64,000 nucleotides of DNA from Runella aurantiaca (GCF_003339505.1 NZ_QPIW01000009.1:1-64000); one strand, 5' to 3'; counted from the first letter of the stretch, positions 7,243 through 15,989 are shown. The notes: generated from the sequence alone by a model not told the origin. Numbers and translations: made by a program.

Positions 7243-8550
7243 CTATTCAATTCCTAGCCACTTCTCCAACTCAATGACCGTTTGGCTGAATTGAAGCTGT
7301 TGGTTGAGATAACCCTCACGGATTTGCCACGCCTGACGGGTATTCTGAAAAAACTCAATGTATTCGATGTCGCCCAAACGAAATTGTTTATAGGTAGTTT
7401 TTAGTAGTAAATCAGCCTGTGGCAGTGCTGATTGCTCGTAGTAAAGAAGGGTATTTTGAAGTTTGGCCAAGGTTTCGCGTAAGATTTTGACATTGGCTTC
7501 GGTTTGAAACTGCACCGCTTTCAGTTGATTTTCGGTGGCCTGTTCGCTGATTCGGGCGGCTTCGATGCGGGCTTTTTGGGGCTTGGTGTTGAGCGAAATA
7601 CCTAATCCCCCCGAAACGTAAGTAAAACCCAACCGTTTTTCAATGGATTGATTGGCCACTCCAACGCGCCAGTCGGGCTTGAGTAGGGCACGCTCTAAGT
7701 CCGTAAACGTGCGACTGAGTCGGTTTTCTTCTTCTGCCAATGCCACATAACGATTGGTGCCTTCCTGCATCGCCGAGGAGCGCTGCAAACTCACTAACGT
7801 ATCTATTAGAATGGGTTCATTGGAATACAACAACGCCTGTAAGCCCATGTAAGACGTTTGTATTTCGCGTACCAAAACTGCCTGACGGTTTTGCGTTTCG
7901 CGGCGATTTGTCTCCGACGCAACGAGCTCCAATTGGGTACTTTCACCCGTTTTGTAGCGAACAGTCGCCGCCTCTACCGCTTTTTGATAGAGGGTATCCT
8001 GCCCGCGGAGCAATTGTTGGAGGCGGTACAGATACAGGAGTTGATAGTATTGCTGTTTTACGTTAAAGACCAAGTCATTACGCTGAATATCCTGTTGCTT
8101 TTGGGTTACATTCACTTGCTGCGTCAGTACTTTTTCTCGACTACGATACACCCCGAACGGCTCAAAACTTTGCACCGCACTCAGCGTATAATCCAAGGGG
8201 CGATTCTGAATTTGCCCCGCCAATAAATCGGCGGATAATTTAGGCAACGACCACGCCGATTTCACCAACGCTTGCTGCGACTGTACGTTGAATTGCGTGG
8301 TTTTGAGCGTCAGGTTTTGCTGCGTTGCGCGTTCGATTGCTTGGGTGAGGGAGAGCTGGGCTTGGGAGGTAAGCGAAAGCGTCAGCACCAGTGAAAAAAT
8401 GAATCCTTTCGGGGTGGCGAAAAAAAGGCATTTGTCACCCTGAAAGGGTCTAAGTCGTTGCCTTTTCGATTTAAAGCTACTATGCGAATTGTGGCCCTTT
8501 TCAGGGTGACAAATTACATTTCCTCTATTTTTTCGTTTAAAAATTTCCAT
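7243..8550 (-). CDS. TolC-family outer membrane efflux protein; 5' end rewritten by a repeat
   Basis: This outer-membrane factor of a metal RND system has two long coiled-coil repeats (such as ALVKSAWSLPKLSADLLAG) and the family's C-terminal YRLGD-like motif FRLGDIEYIEFFQNTRQAWQ. The only in-frame ATG (8550) lies inside a decayed GIY-YIG gene read in another frame. Residues 14-48 are encoded by a hairpin repeat (HPEKGH...PFQGDK). The real signal peptide, KGFIFSLVLTLSLTSQAQ, starts near residue 49 and has no start codon of its own. The native start was probably replaced by the insertion, so the protein is either made with a 48-residue leader that may block export, or from a non-standard codon. 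Confidence 0.8.
   Translation of the reverse strand: MEIFKRKNRGNVICHPEKGHNSHSSFKSKRQRLRPFQGDKCLFFATPKGFIFSLVLTLSLTSQAQLSLTQAIERATQQNLTLKTTQFNVQSQQALVKSAWSLPKLSADLLAGQIQNRPLDYTLSAVQSFEPFGVYRSREKVLTQQVNVTQKQQDIQRNDLVFNVKQQYYQLLYLYRLQQLLRGQDTLYQKAVEAATVRYKTGESTQLELVASETNRRETQNRQAVLVREIQTSYMGLQALLYSNEPILIDTLVSLQRSSAMQEGTNRYVALAEEENRLSRTFTDLERALLKPDWRVGVANQSIEKRLGFTYVSGGLGISLNTKPQKARIEAARISEQATENQLKAVQFQTEANVKILRETLAKLQNTLLYYEQSALPQADLLLKTTYKQFRLGDIEYIEFFQNTRQAWQIREGYLNQQLQFSQTVIELEKWLGIE
8430..8450 (-). repeat. Hairpin repeat copy 1 (TGTCAYCCTGAAAGGRT family), inverted
   Basis: On the plus strand this copy reads TTTGTCACCCTGAAAGGGTC, with an ACCCT/AGGGT stem around GAA. It lies within the 5' part of the TolC-like reading frame and is inverted relative to copies 2 and 3, so copies 1 and 2 could pair as an 84-base stem-loop. 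Confidence 0.75.
8494..8513 (-). repeat. Hairpin repeat copy 2, directly after the GIY-YIG remnant
   Basis: On the minus strand this copy reads TTTGTCACCCTGAAAAGGGC and begins one base past the stop codon of the GIY-YIG remnant. The stem is again ACCCT/AGGG, with a one-base longer loop than the other copies. Confidence 0.75.
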
Positions 8551-8756
8551 GTTGGGTTGAAGTCGTTTATGAGTGCTTCTTTTTTATCTCTTTTAAAAAG
8601 CTTGATTTCTTTCTCCGATTCTATGGCATGCCATACAAATTGAAATCGCTGCCAAAACACGTGGTAAATACATTTGTACTTTCCAGCAAAACTTTTTTTT
8701 GTGCCTTTGGCATCGGTTTCATGTTCTTTCAGTCGTCGTAAAACCTTTCTGACTTC
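8514..8756 (-). pseudogene. GIY-YIG endonuclease-like protein, 5'-truncated remnant
   Basis: The minus strand is open for 80 codons from 8756 to a TAA at 8514-8516. It encodes VRKVLRRLKEHETDAKGTKK, SFAGKYKC, FVWHAIESEKEIKLFKRDKK, EALINDFNPTWKFLNEKI. This matches the second half of small GIY-YIG proteins: the R..EH helix, an EKEIK catalytic-glutamate helix, and the INxxNPxWxxL tail. The first strand with the GIY and YIG motifs is missing and an in-frame TAG precedes the open region, so it is a dead gene. It lies between czcA and the TolC-like gene and is bracketed by two direct copies of a hairpin repeat (8793-8813 and 8494-8513), which suggests it arrived as a unit with them. Confidence 0.7.
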
Positions 8757-8792
8757 CTACTTCATTTTAAGTGTCCGCACTTTGAGATTTTA

Positions 8793-8813
8793 GATCCTTT
8801 CAGGATGACAAAT
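8793..8813 (-). repeat. Hairpin repeat copy 3, overlapping the czcA stop codon
   Basis: On the minus strand this copy reads ATTTGTCATCCTGAAAGGATC, with an ATCCT/AGGAT stem around GAA. Compared with copy 1 both stem strands have changed together (C-G to T-A). The TGA inside the repeat is the stop codon of czcA. Confidence 0.75.
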
Positions 8814-11800
8814 CATTGCTTTTGTCTTTCGTAAATAGCGCATACAGCACGGGTAGTACGACTAGCGTCAAAAGGGTGGCGGATAAAATTCCTCCAATCA
8901 CTACTGTAGCCAAAGGTCGTTGAACTTCTGCTCCGCCGGAGTTTGAAATGGCCATCGGAAGAAAACCCAACGATGCCACGGTAGCGGTGATGAGAACGGG
9001 ACGAAAACGAACTTCTACCGTACGCATGATGCGCTCTCTAAGGTTACTAATTCCTTCTTTTTCAAGGTCATTGAGGTAACTTATCAGTACAATGCCGTTC
9101 AAAACCGCTACTCCAAACAAGGCAATAAAACCTACCCCCGCCGAGATGCTGAACGGCATGTCGCGCAGCCAAAGGGCAATGATGCCACCGATGGCCGACA
9201 TAGGTACCGCCGTAAAAATGAGCAAGGATTCTTTGATGGAATGAAACGTGAAGTAAAGCAGTGCAAAAATCAGGAACAGTGCCAAAGGAACCGCAAAACT
9301 CAGGCGGTCTTTGGCGCGCTGGAGGTTTTCAAAGGCCCCGCCGTAGGTGTAAAAATACCCCGAAGGAAGCGTTGTTTTTTGTTCAAGCTGCGTTTGTACA
9401 TCATTGACTACGCTCTCAATGTCGCGGTTGAGGACGCCGATACCGATAGTGATGCGGCGGCGGGTTTCTTCGTGCGAAATCTGAGCGGGGGCTTTGCGAA
9501 AATCAATGAGCGCTACTTCTGCCAATGGCACAGTGCCACCCGAAGGCAGGGGCACAAGCAACTGACGAACATTTTCAATGTCCTGACGGTGAGCGGAGTC
9601 AAGGCGTACCACCAACTCAAAGCGACGTTCTTCTTCGTAGACGGTTCCGGTGGTTTCACCCGCAAATCCAGAGCGAACCAAGCGGTTGAGGTCGGCGATG
9701 TTGAGTCCGTATTGGGCTATTTTAGCGCGATTATAGGTAATGCTTATTTGCGGTAACCCCACAATTTGTTCTACCCGCACACTGGCTACGCCATTCACTT
9801 TTTCAATGATTTTGGCGGCGGTATTGGCCCGTTCGTAAAGAATGTCCAAGTCATTACCAAACAGCTTGACCACTACGTCAGAGCGTACGCCCGTAATCAT
9901 TTCATTGAAACGCATCTGAATCGGTTGCGTCATTTCTACGCTGGTACCAGGGAGCTCTTCGGCCAAAACGGCGGCCATTTTCTCCGACATTTCTTCGCGG
10001 TTTTGGGCGCTTTTCCATTCCGAAATGTCTTTCATGTTTATCATCTGGTCTACCATCTCGATGGGCATCGGGTCGGTGGGAATTTCGGACGCCCCCACGC
10101 GGCCCACAATTTGTTGGATTTCGGGAAAATGCTTTTTTAGAATTTGGTGGGCTTTATTGGCTGAATTGATGGTTTCGGTCAATGAAGTTCCCGAGGCAGT
10201 TCGAAAATCAATGGCCAAATCGCCTTCGTCGAGGGTGGGTACAAACTCGCCGCCTAACTGTGAGAAAATATAAAGTGAAACCCCAAAAAGGGCAACGGTG
10301 ATGCCAACGGTCGCTTTTTTCCAGTTCAAAGCCCAGCGAATCATGGGTTCGTATCCGCGATAGAGCCACTTAAGAAAGCGCTCCGAAAAAGTCCAGTGTT
10401 TGTTTAGATTTTTGCCCATGACCAACGATGACATCATCGGTACGTAGGTCAACGATAGTACGAATGCCCCAAAAATGGCAAAACCCACCGTGAGCGCCAT
10501 GGGCTTAAACATTTTGCCCTCTATGCCCACCAACGATAAAATGGGCAGGTACACCATCAAAATGATGATTTCCCCAAAAGCCGCCGACGTACGGATGCGC
10601 TTGGCGGTTTCGTACACCATGTTGTCGCGCTCGGCAGGGTCGTCTACGTTGTTTCGTTTGTTTTCCTCGTACCACACCTGAAATCGGTGAACGATGGCCT
10701 CCACAATAATCACGGCTCCGTCTACAATTACCCCAAAGTCAATGGCACCGAGCGACATGAGGTTGGCCGAAATGTCAAACGTGTTCATCATGCCAATCGT
10801 AAAAAGCATGGCGAGTGGAATCACCGATGCCGCTACCAAACCCGCGCGCAGACTCCCCATGAGCATGACCAAAACCACAACGACGATAAGTCCGCCGAGG
10901 AGTAGGTTTTCGGTAACGGTCGAAATGGTTTTGTTAATCAACTTTGTTCGTTCAATAAACGGCACGATTTCAATGCCTTCGGGTAGGGTCTTTTGAATAC
11001 GGGCTACCCGTTCTTTCACGGCGTTTACGGTGTTGGCAGAGTTGGCTCCTTTGAGCATCAGCACGATACCACCCACGGCTTCCCCTTCGCCATTACGGAC
11101 CAACGCTCCGAAGCGGTTGGCGTGCCCAAAACCGACGCCCGCCACGTCTTTGACCAAAACAGGGATGCCGTTCACATTCTTAACCACAATCTGTTCAATG
11201 TCAGAAAGGCTTTTGACGACGCCTTCGCCCCGGATAAACTGCGCTTGGCCTACGCGCTCAATGTAACTGCCGCCCGTGTTGGCGTTGTTGGTTTGGAGCG
11301 CCGTAAATAACTCAGGAAGCGTGATGTTGTGACTGCGTAGGCGCTCGGGGTTGACGCTTACTTCGTATTGTTTGACAAACCCTCCGAAACTGCTGATTTC
11401 AATTACACCCTCAATACCTACCAACTGCCGTTTGACTATCCAGTCCTGAATGGTACGAAGTTCGGTCAGGTCGTACTTGTCGTGAAAACCTTCTTTGGTA
11501 GCAAGTGTGTATTGGTAAATTTCACCTAATCCCGTTGTCAGTGGTGCAATCATCGGTTTGCCGAATTCCGTGGGAATATCAGCTTCCACCATTTTGAGCT
11601 GTTCGGATACCCATTGTTTGCCCCTGACAATATCCATTTCATCTTTGAACACGACTGTGACCACCGATAGGCCCAGTTTGGAAACGGAACGGATTTCGGT
11701 GACATCCGGAATATTGGCCAATGAAAGCTCAATAGGAGTAGTGACAAACTGTTCTACCTCCTGCGCGGCGAGGGTAGGGGTAAGGGTTAGGATTTGAACT

Positions 11801-11937
11801 TGGTTGGTGGTAATGTCGGGAACGGCATCGACGGGCAAACGCGAGAGCGAGTAGCCGCCCCAAATCACCAATGCCAGCACGGCCAACCCGATGATAAGTT
11901 TGTTTTTGATACTGTAATGAATCAGTGAATCAATCAT
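8800..11937 (-). CDS. czcA: CzcA-type heavy-metal efflux RND transporter (inner membrane pump)
   Basis: This 1045-residue proton-driven pump is of the HME-RND family. Twelve membrane segments are predicted around two large periplasmic loops. The proton-relay signature in TM4 is AIDFGVIVDGAVIIVEA, with D400, D406 and E413. This D-D-E pattern fits the divalent-cation (Co/Zn/Cd, CzcA) group rather than CusA, so zinc, cobalt or cadmium are the likelier substrates. The N-terminus (SRLPVDAVPDITTNQVQI) is canonical. The last codons (SNDLSS, stop) are read from a hairpin repeat copy, so the natural C-terminus may have been replaced. It is first in a minus-strand operon with the TolC-like channel and the adaptor, and 47 bases downstream of a VIT-family transporter. 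Confidence 0.9.
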   Translation of the reverse strand: MIDSLIHYSIKNKLIIGLAVLALVIWGGYSLSRLPVDAVPDITTNQVQILTLTPTLAAQEVEQFVTTPIELSLANIPDVTEIRSVSKLGLSVVTVVFKDEMDIVRGKQWVSEQLKMVEADIPTEFGKPMIAPLTTGLGEIYQYTLATKEGFHDKYDLTELRTIQDWIVKRQLVGIEGVIEISSFGGFVKQYEVSVNPERLRSHNITLPELFTALQTNNANTGGSYIERVGQAQFIRGEGVVKSLSDIEQIVVKNVNGIPVLVKDVAGVGFGHANRFGALVRNGEGEAVGGIVLMLKGANSANTVNAVKERVARIQKTLPEGIEIVPFIERTKLINKTISTVTENLLLGGLIVVVVLVMLMGSLRAGLVAASVIPLAMLFTIGMMNTFDISANLMSLGAIDFGVIVDGAVIIVEAIVHRFQVWYEENKRNNVDDPAERDNMVYETAKRIRTSAAFGEIIILMVYLPILSLVGIEGKMFKPMALTVGFAIFGAFVLSLTYVPMMSSLVMGKNLNKHWTFSERFLKWLYRGYEPMIRWALNWKKATVGITVALFGVSLYIFSQLGGEFVPTLDEGDLAIDFRTASGTSLTETINSANKAHQILKKHFPEIQQIVGRVGASEIPTDPMPIEMVDQMINMKDISEWKSAQNREEMSEKMAAVLAEELPGTSVEMTQPIQMRFNEMITGVRSDVVVKLFGNDLDILYERANTAAKIIEKVNGVASVRVEQIVGLPQISITYNRAKIAQYGLNIADLNRLVRSGFAGETTGTVYEEERRFELVVRLDSAHRQDIENVRQLLVPLPSGGTVPLAEVALIDFRKAPAQISHEETRRRITIGIGVLNRDIESVVNDVQTQLEQKTTLPSGYFYTYGGAFENLQRAKDRLSFAVPLALFLIFALLYFTFHSIKESLLIFTAVPMSAIGGIIALWLRDMPFSISAGVGFIALFGVAVLNGIVLISYLNDLEKEGISNLRERIMRTVEVRFRPVLITATVASLGFLPMAISNSGGAEVQRPLATVVIGGILSATLLTLVVLPVLYALFTKDKSNDLSS

Positions 11938-11984
11938 GGTACGTTTTTAAGTTGTATTTGAGAAGTCAGGGTTGGTTATTAAGT

Positions 11985-12701
11985 TTAATCGAACAATTTT
12001 GCCACTCCGAAAGCGGCGGCGGCGGCTACTGCGCCGATGAGGGTTACTTTCAACGCGCCTAACCAAGGCGCTTGGCCAGTGGCTCTGCTTTTGAAATACC
12101 CAAACACAAACAAACAAAGCAGCGTCATTGCCGCTGACCATGCCAAGCCTTCGGTAGGTGTACTCGTTATAAAATAGGGCAATAAAGGAACAAAGCCTCC
12201 CATTGCGTACGAAATACCGATGGTAAGTGCGCTTTTACGGGCCTGATTTGGGTCGGGTTTTTGTAGCCCTAGCTCATATTTCATCATAAACTCCACCCAT
12301 TTGTCTTTATCTTTGGCAATGTCTTCAACTACCTGATTCTGCAAGGGTTCGCTTATGCCCATATCGGCAAAGATTTCCTTGATTTCCGCTTTTTCTCGCT
12401 CTGGTAAATGGTCTACTTCCCAGTATTCACGTTTGAACTCCGCATCGTAATGTTCTACTTCGGTTTGTCCAGCCAGAAAACCGCCTAATCCCATTGCGAT
12501 AGAACCCGCCACGATTTCGGCGATTCCAGCCGTGATAACCAGCGCGTTGCTGTCAACAGCGCCGCTTAATCCCGCCGCTAGGGCAAAAGGAACGGTCAAG
12601 CCGTCAGACATACCAATGACGATGTCGGTAATGAAAGCCGAACTGCTCAAGTGTTCTTCTTTGTGAAGAATAGAGCCTTCATGATGGCGAATGGTATCCA
12701 T
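11985..12701 (-). CDS. VIT1/CCC1 family metal transporter
   Basis: This 238-residue member of the vacuolar iron transporter family exports Fe2+ or Mn2+ from the cytosol in characterised homologues. The first helix carries the ion-binding motif DIVIGMSDGLTVPFALAAGL, followed by IVAGSIAMGLGGFLAGQTE. The cytoplasmic metal-binding loop with E/D-rich helices (EVDHLPEREKAEIKEIFADMG, split across residues 80-105) precedes the helix pair ARKSALTIGISYAMGGFVPL. Five membrane segments are expected. It directly precedes czcA on the same strand and may share its transcript, consistent with a metal-detoxification unit, and the feoAB uptake genes lie close by on the other strand. Confidence 0.88.
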   Translation of the reverse strand: MDTIRHHEGSILHKEEHLSSSAFITDIVIGMSDGLTVPFALAAGLSGAVDSNALVITAGIAEIVAGSIAMGLGGFLAGQTEVEHYDAEFKREYWEVDHLPEREKAEIKEIFADMGISEPLQNQVVEDIAKDKDKWVEFMMKYELGLQKPDPNQARKSALTIGISYAMGGFVPLLPYFITSTPTEGLAWSAAMTLLCLFVFGYFKSRATGQAPWLGALKVTLIGAVAAAAAFGVAKLFD

Positions 12702-12884
12702 GAGGAGTAATGCTTAAAATTTTATGTGATAGAGTTTGCCTGAATGATTAAGAAGTAGGAGCTTACGCTTCGGCCAGAGTTTGTGAAAAAATTCAGAAAT
12801 AGCGATACGTAAAATAGAAACGAACTTAGTCGGCTGCGTAAACGCATCCGAAAAGAGCCAATGCTCCCATGAAGGAAAATAAAA

Positions 12885-13265
12885 CTACGCTCGGGGTGGA
12901 CAAATCAACGCCTTGAAGGAGAGAAAGGCGTACGAATTAAGCCATTGGAAATTGGCTTTTTTGGCAAAAACAGGTAGACTGTAATGTTCAAGGGCAATCG
13001 TCACCGACGGCAAAACACAAAGACCCGCTACGCCGTTGAAATCAACACTCGGAAGGTGGTGTTTGGTTTGTTTGGTATGGTTTGAATCGGCAGAATAATG
13101 CATGAGCATAAACTGCCAAAAGCTCAATGGTTGGGGCGATTCCTGCTTATGTTCTTCAAAGTGGGCCCATACTTCTGGCGAGCGCAGCAGGTCAGCCGCC
13201 GCCCGGGGGAGGAGACTTTGTGCCAGCACCACAAATGCCAAACTGTATGCTACCAAAACTTTCAT
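12885..13265 (-). CDS. Small exported His-containing protein of metal-efflux loci
   Basis: This 126-residue protein has a signal peptide (MKVLVAYSLAFVVLAQSLLPRAA). The region SPEVWAHFEEHKQESPQPLSFWQFMLMHYSADSNH, followed by HTKQTKHHLPSVDF, resembles short secreted proteins of Bacteroidota that sit next to czc/cus operons (pattern H(F/Y)xEHK....SFWQFL...HY). I recall that pattern rather than having searched it. The histidine cluster could bind metal in the periplasm. The gene lies upstream of the VIT/czc unit on the same strand, with a 183-base gap. Confidence 0.65.
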   Translation of the reverse strand: MKVLVAYSLAFVVLAQSLLPRAAADLLRSPEVWAHFEEHKQESPQPLSFWQFMLMHYSADSNHTKQTKHHLPSVDFNGVAGLCVLPSVTIALEHYSLPVFAKKANFQWLNSYAFLSFKALICPPRA

Positions 13266-13570
13266 TAAGAAATGTTGTTAATCAACAAAAATAGGTTTAT
13301 CCGTCGAAGAATCGACTCGTCGTGTTCATTTTGTTGGGAATTTAGAATTAGTATAGATATTATTATCTGTAAAGTATTGATTTGTAATAAATTATATTTT
13401 TTGTTTTGGAAGGATGACGCTTGTCATTTGATATTCTTGCAATAGAAATGTTATTTTGTAGTTGTTTATTTAAACTCAATCTAAATAAATTCGTTATTAA
13501 CCATTATTTAGCTCTTTCATTGATTTGAAAGGCGAAAAGATAAAAACGAATAACGGACGGAGAATACAGA
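13266..13570. other. Divergent intergenic region before feoA
   Basis: This 305-base AT-rich spacer separates the leftward His-rich gene from rightward feoA. I see no gene in it. It holds one near-palindrome (13467-13487) that may be an iron-regulator site and must contain the feoA promoter. Confidence 0.6.
13467..13487 (+). promoter_or_regulatory. Candidate Fur/DtxR-type operator upstream of feoAB
   Basis: The imperfect palindrome TATTTAAACTCAATCTAAATA has TATTTA/TAAATA outer arms and resembles A/T-rich iron-regulator boxes. It lies about 84 bases before the feoA start. Location and symmetry support it, but no binding data or consensus comparison is possible here. Confidence 0.4.
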
Positions 13571-13798
13571 ATGAAAACCATTGCTGATTTAAAAATAGGA
13601 GAACGCGCTTTTGTAAAGGCATTTCGCCAAGTGGATTTATCGTTGAAATTGCTGGAAATGGGCTGCCTGCCCGGTTCTGAAGTAATGTTGGATTTTATAG
13701 CCCCCTTTGGCGATCCCCTCGGTATTCAGGTCAATGGCTACTGCCTTGCCCTGCGCAAAGACGAAGCAGCAACGGTTTTGGTTGAAGATAGCATTTAA
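13571..13798 (+). CDS. feoA: Ferrous iron transport protein A (FeoA)
   Basis: This 75-residue SH3-like FeoA protein has the conserved pattern LKIGERAFVKAF..., LKLLEMGCLPGSEV and FGDPLGIQVNGYCLALRKDEA. FeoA is a small cytosolic partner needed for FeoB-dependent Fe2+ uptake. Its stop at 13798 is six bases from the feoB start, so the two are an operon. An operator-like palindrome upstream suggests iron control. Confidence 0.92.
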   Translation: MKTIADLKIGERAFVKAFRQVDLSLKLLEMGCLPGSEVMLDFIAPFGDPLGIQVNGYCLALRKDEAATVLVEDSI

Positions 13799-13804
13799 TA
13801 CACT

Positions 13805-15934
13805 TTGAAAAAGACACCCACCATAGCCCTTATCGGCAATCCCAATAGCGGCAAATCTTCCTTATTTAATCAACTCACCGGCTTGCGCCAAAAGGTGGGA
13901 AACTTCCCAAGCGTAACGATTGAAAAAAAATCGGGAACGTGGTTGTTGGACCCCAAAACTGAGTCCATCGTCATTGACTTGCCCGGTTTGTACAGCTTGT
14001 ACCCCAAGTCGCTGGATGAACGGGTGGTGATTGATATTTTGGCCAATCCCGCCCATGAAAACTACCCCGATGTGGTGGTGATGGTAGCCGATGCCTCCAA
14101 TCTTAAACGCAATTTATTGCTTTTTACGCAAGTGGCAGATTTGGGGCTGCCCGTGGTGTTGGCGTTGAATATGCTAGATGTGGCGCGTGACAAGCACCTT
14201 CAGGTCAATGCCGTAAAATTGGCCATGAAACTTGGCGTACCCGTGGTGCGTATCAATGCTAGAGTGGGCGAAGGCTTAGATAATTTGAAGCAAGCCGTCG
14301 TGCAAACTCTCGAAAGACCCGTAATCACGACGCTGAATCAAAAATATTTTTTTAATCCTGCCGATCAATTCCCAGAATTAATCAACGACGTTAAGCGTAC
14401 CAATCAACTTTCCAATAATTATCTGGCGTTGCACTACGTGCAGCAGCACGATATTTTTTCGTTTTTGAACACCGAAAAAAGAGTCGCTTTTGACCAACTC
14501 ATTGAGAAGTATGACTTCAAAGAAAGTGGGTTTCAGGCCGCCGAAACCATGCATCGCTACGCGGTGATTGATGGTTTGGTCAAGGATTCGGTCAAAGCGG
14601 CGGATGATTTTTTGGTAAAACCGCTGTGGACCAAGCGACTAGATGCCATTTTGCTGCATCCTTTTTGGGGGTATGCGGTGTTTTTGATGGTGTTGCTCAC
14701 CATTTTTCAAGCCGTTTTTACGCTCGCCACCTACCCGATGGATATGATTGATGCGGGTGTGTCGGCGCTGAATGATTGGCTAAAACAACAGCTGCCGCCC
14801 GGAGCTTTAACAGATTTATTGACCGATGGACTCATTGCGGGTATTGGCGGCGTGGTGATTTTTATTCCTCAAATTGCCTTTCTCTTTTTTCTGGTGGCTT
14901 TGTTGGAAGAATCTGGCTATATGGCCCGGGTGATGGTCATTATGGATAAACTGATGCGTAAATTCGGTCTAAACGGCAAAAGTGTGGTGCCGCTGATTTC
15001 GGGCGTGGCTTGTGCAGTACCCGCCATTATGTCGGCGCGAAGCATCGGGAACCGTAAGGAGCGTTTGCTTACCATTCTCGTAACTCCCCTGATGAGCTGC
15101 TCGGCACGTTTGCCCATTTTTACCATTTTGATTGCTTTGGTGGTTCCTGCAACGCCCGTTTTGGGCTTTTTTACCTTGCAGGGATTGACGCTGATGGGGC
15201 TTTACCTGCTGGGTCTGGTGAGTGCGTTGCTTTCAGCTTGGGTCATCAAAGGAATGGTGAAAAATACCGAGCGCGGTTATTTTGTGATGGAAATGCCGAC
15301 CTACAAGACTCCAAGGTGGTATCATGTGGGCTTGTCGGTGTGGGACAGCGTCAAATCTTTTGTGACCGAAGCGGGAAAAATCATCGTAGCGATTTCGATT
15401 ATTTTGTGGGTGTTGGCGTCGTATGGCCCAGGCGATACGATTGCGCGGGCGGAAGAAACGGTCCAGAAATCCAATCCTGCACTGGAAGGCGCCACGCTCG
15501 ACAATGCCGTTGCGGCTTATAAATTAGAACATTCTTACGCGGGGCATTTCGGTAAATTCATTGAACCAGCCATCGCGCCTTTGGGCTATGATTGGAAGAT
15601 TGGCATTGCCTTGCTGGCGTCATTTGCGGCCCGTGAGGTATTTGTCGGAACGATGAGTACCATTTACAGCATCGGCAGCGCCGCAGATGACGACAATGGC
15701 ACCATTAAAGCCCGAATGCGTGCCGAAATCAATCCCAAAACGGGTAAGCCAATGTACACGCCTGCGTTGGCGTTTTCGCTGTTGATTTTCTACGTATTTG
15801 CCATGATGTGCATGAGTACCATTGCGGTTGTCTACCGCGAAACCCACGGCTGGAAATGGCCCCTGATTCAGTTGGCTTATATGACGGCGCTGGCGTATGG
15901 ACTGGCTTTTGTGACGTATCAGTTGTTGAAATAA
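13805..15934 (+). CDS. feoB: Ferrous iron transporter FeoB
   Basis: This 709-residue inner-membrane Fe2+ transporter has an N-terminal G domain. G1 is GNPNSGKSS (residues 11-19), G3 is DLPG (58-61) and G4 is NMLD (122-125). A helical GDI-like spacer follows, then two Gate motifs with conserved cysteines (ISGVACAVPAIMSAR and TPLMSCSARLPIF). The translation start is TTG at 13805, six bases after feoA. It is chosen because MKKTPTIALIGNPN places the P-loop at the family's usual distance from the N-terminus. No feoC is seen. A hairpin terminator follows at 15953-15989. Confidence 0.93.
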   Translation: MKKTPTIALIGNPNSGKSSLFNQLTGLRQKVGNFPSVTIEKKSGTWLLDPKTESIVIDLPGLYSLYPKSLDERVVIDILANPAHENYPDVVVMVADASNLKRNLLLFTQVADLGLPVVLALNMLDVARDKHLQVNAVKLAMKLGVPVVRINARVGEGLDNLKQAVVQTLERPVITTLNQKYFFNPADQFPELINDVKRTNQLSNNYLALHYVQQHDIFSFLNTEKRVAFDQLIEKYDFKESGFQAAETMHRYAVIDGLVKDSVKAADDFLVKPLWTKRLDAILLHPFWGYAVFLMVLLTIFQAVFTLATYPMDMIDAGVSALNDWLKQQLPPGALTDLLTDGLIAGIGGVVIFIPQIAFLFFLVALLEESGYMARVMVIMDKLMRKFGLNGKSVVPLISGVACAVPAIMSARSIGNRKERLLTILVTPLMSCSARLPIFTILIALVVPATPVLGFFTLQGLTLMGLYLLGLVSALLSAWVIKGMVKNTERGYFVMEMPTYKTPRWYHVGLSVWDSVKSFVTEAGKIIVAISIILWVLASYGPGDTIARAEETVQKSNPALEGATLDNAVAAYKLEHSYAGHFGKFIEPAIAPLGYDWKIGIALLASFAAREVFVGTMSTIYSIGSAADDDNGTIKARMRAEINPKTGKPMYTPALAFSLLIFYVFAMMCMSTIAVVYRETHGWKWPLIQLAYMTALAYGLAFVTYQLLK

Positions 15935-15952
15935 TTATTTATGCGTCCGAAT

Positions 15953-15989
15953 TTATGCGTTCGACGGTTTTGAACCGTCAGACGCATAA
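15953..15989. terminator. Bidirectional terminator between feoB and the deacetylase gene
   Basis: Arms 15953-15969 and 15973-15989 pair over 17 bases with two adjacent mismatches and a 3-base loop. The flanking genes converge on it. Confidence 0.7.

Noticed and set aside
8550-8550. The ATG at 8550 as an ordinary start of the TolC-like gene
   Set aside because: It lies in the GIY-YIG remnant in another frame and precedes repeat-derived residues; it is kept only as the sole in-frame ATG.
8800-11937. Calling the RND pump CusA (copper/silver)
   Set aside because: TM4 has the D-D-E pattern of CzcA-type divalent pumps and not the CusA sequence; no Met-rich copper path was recognised.
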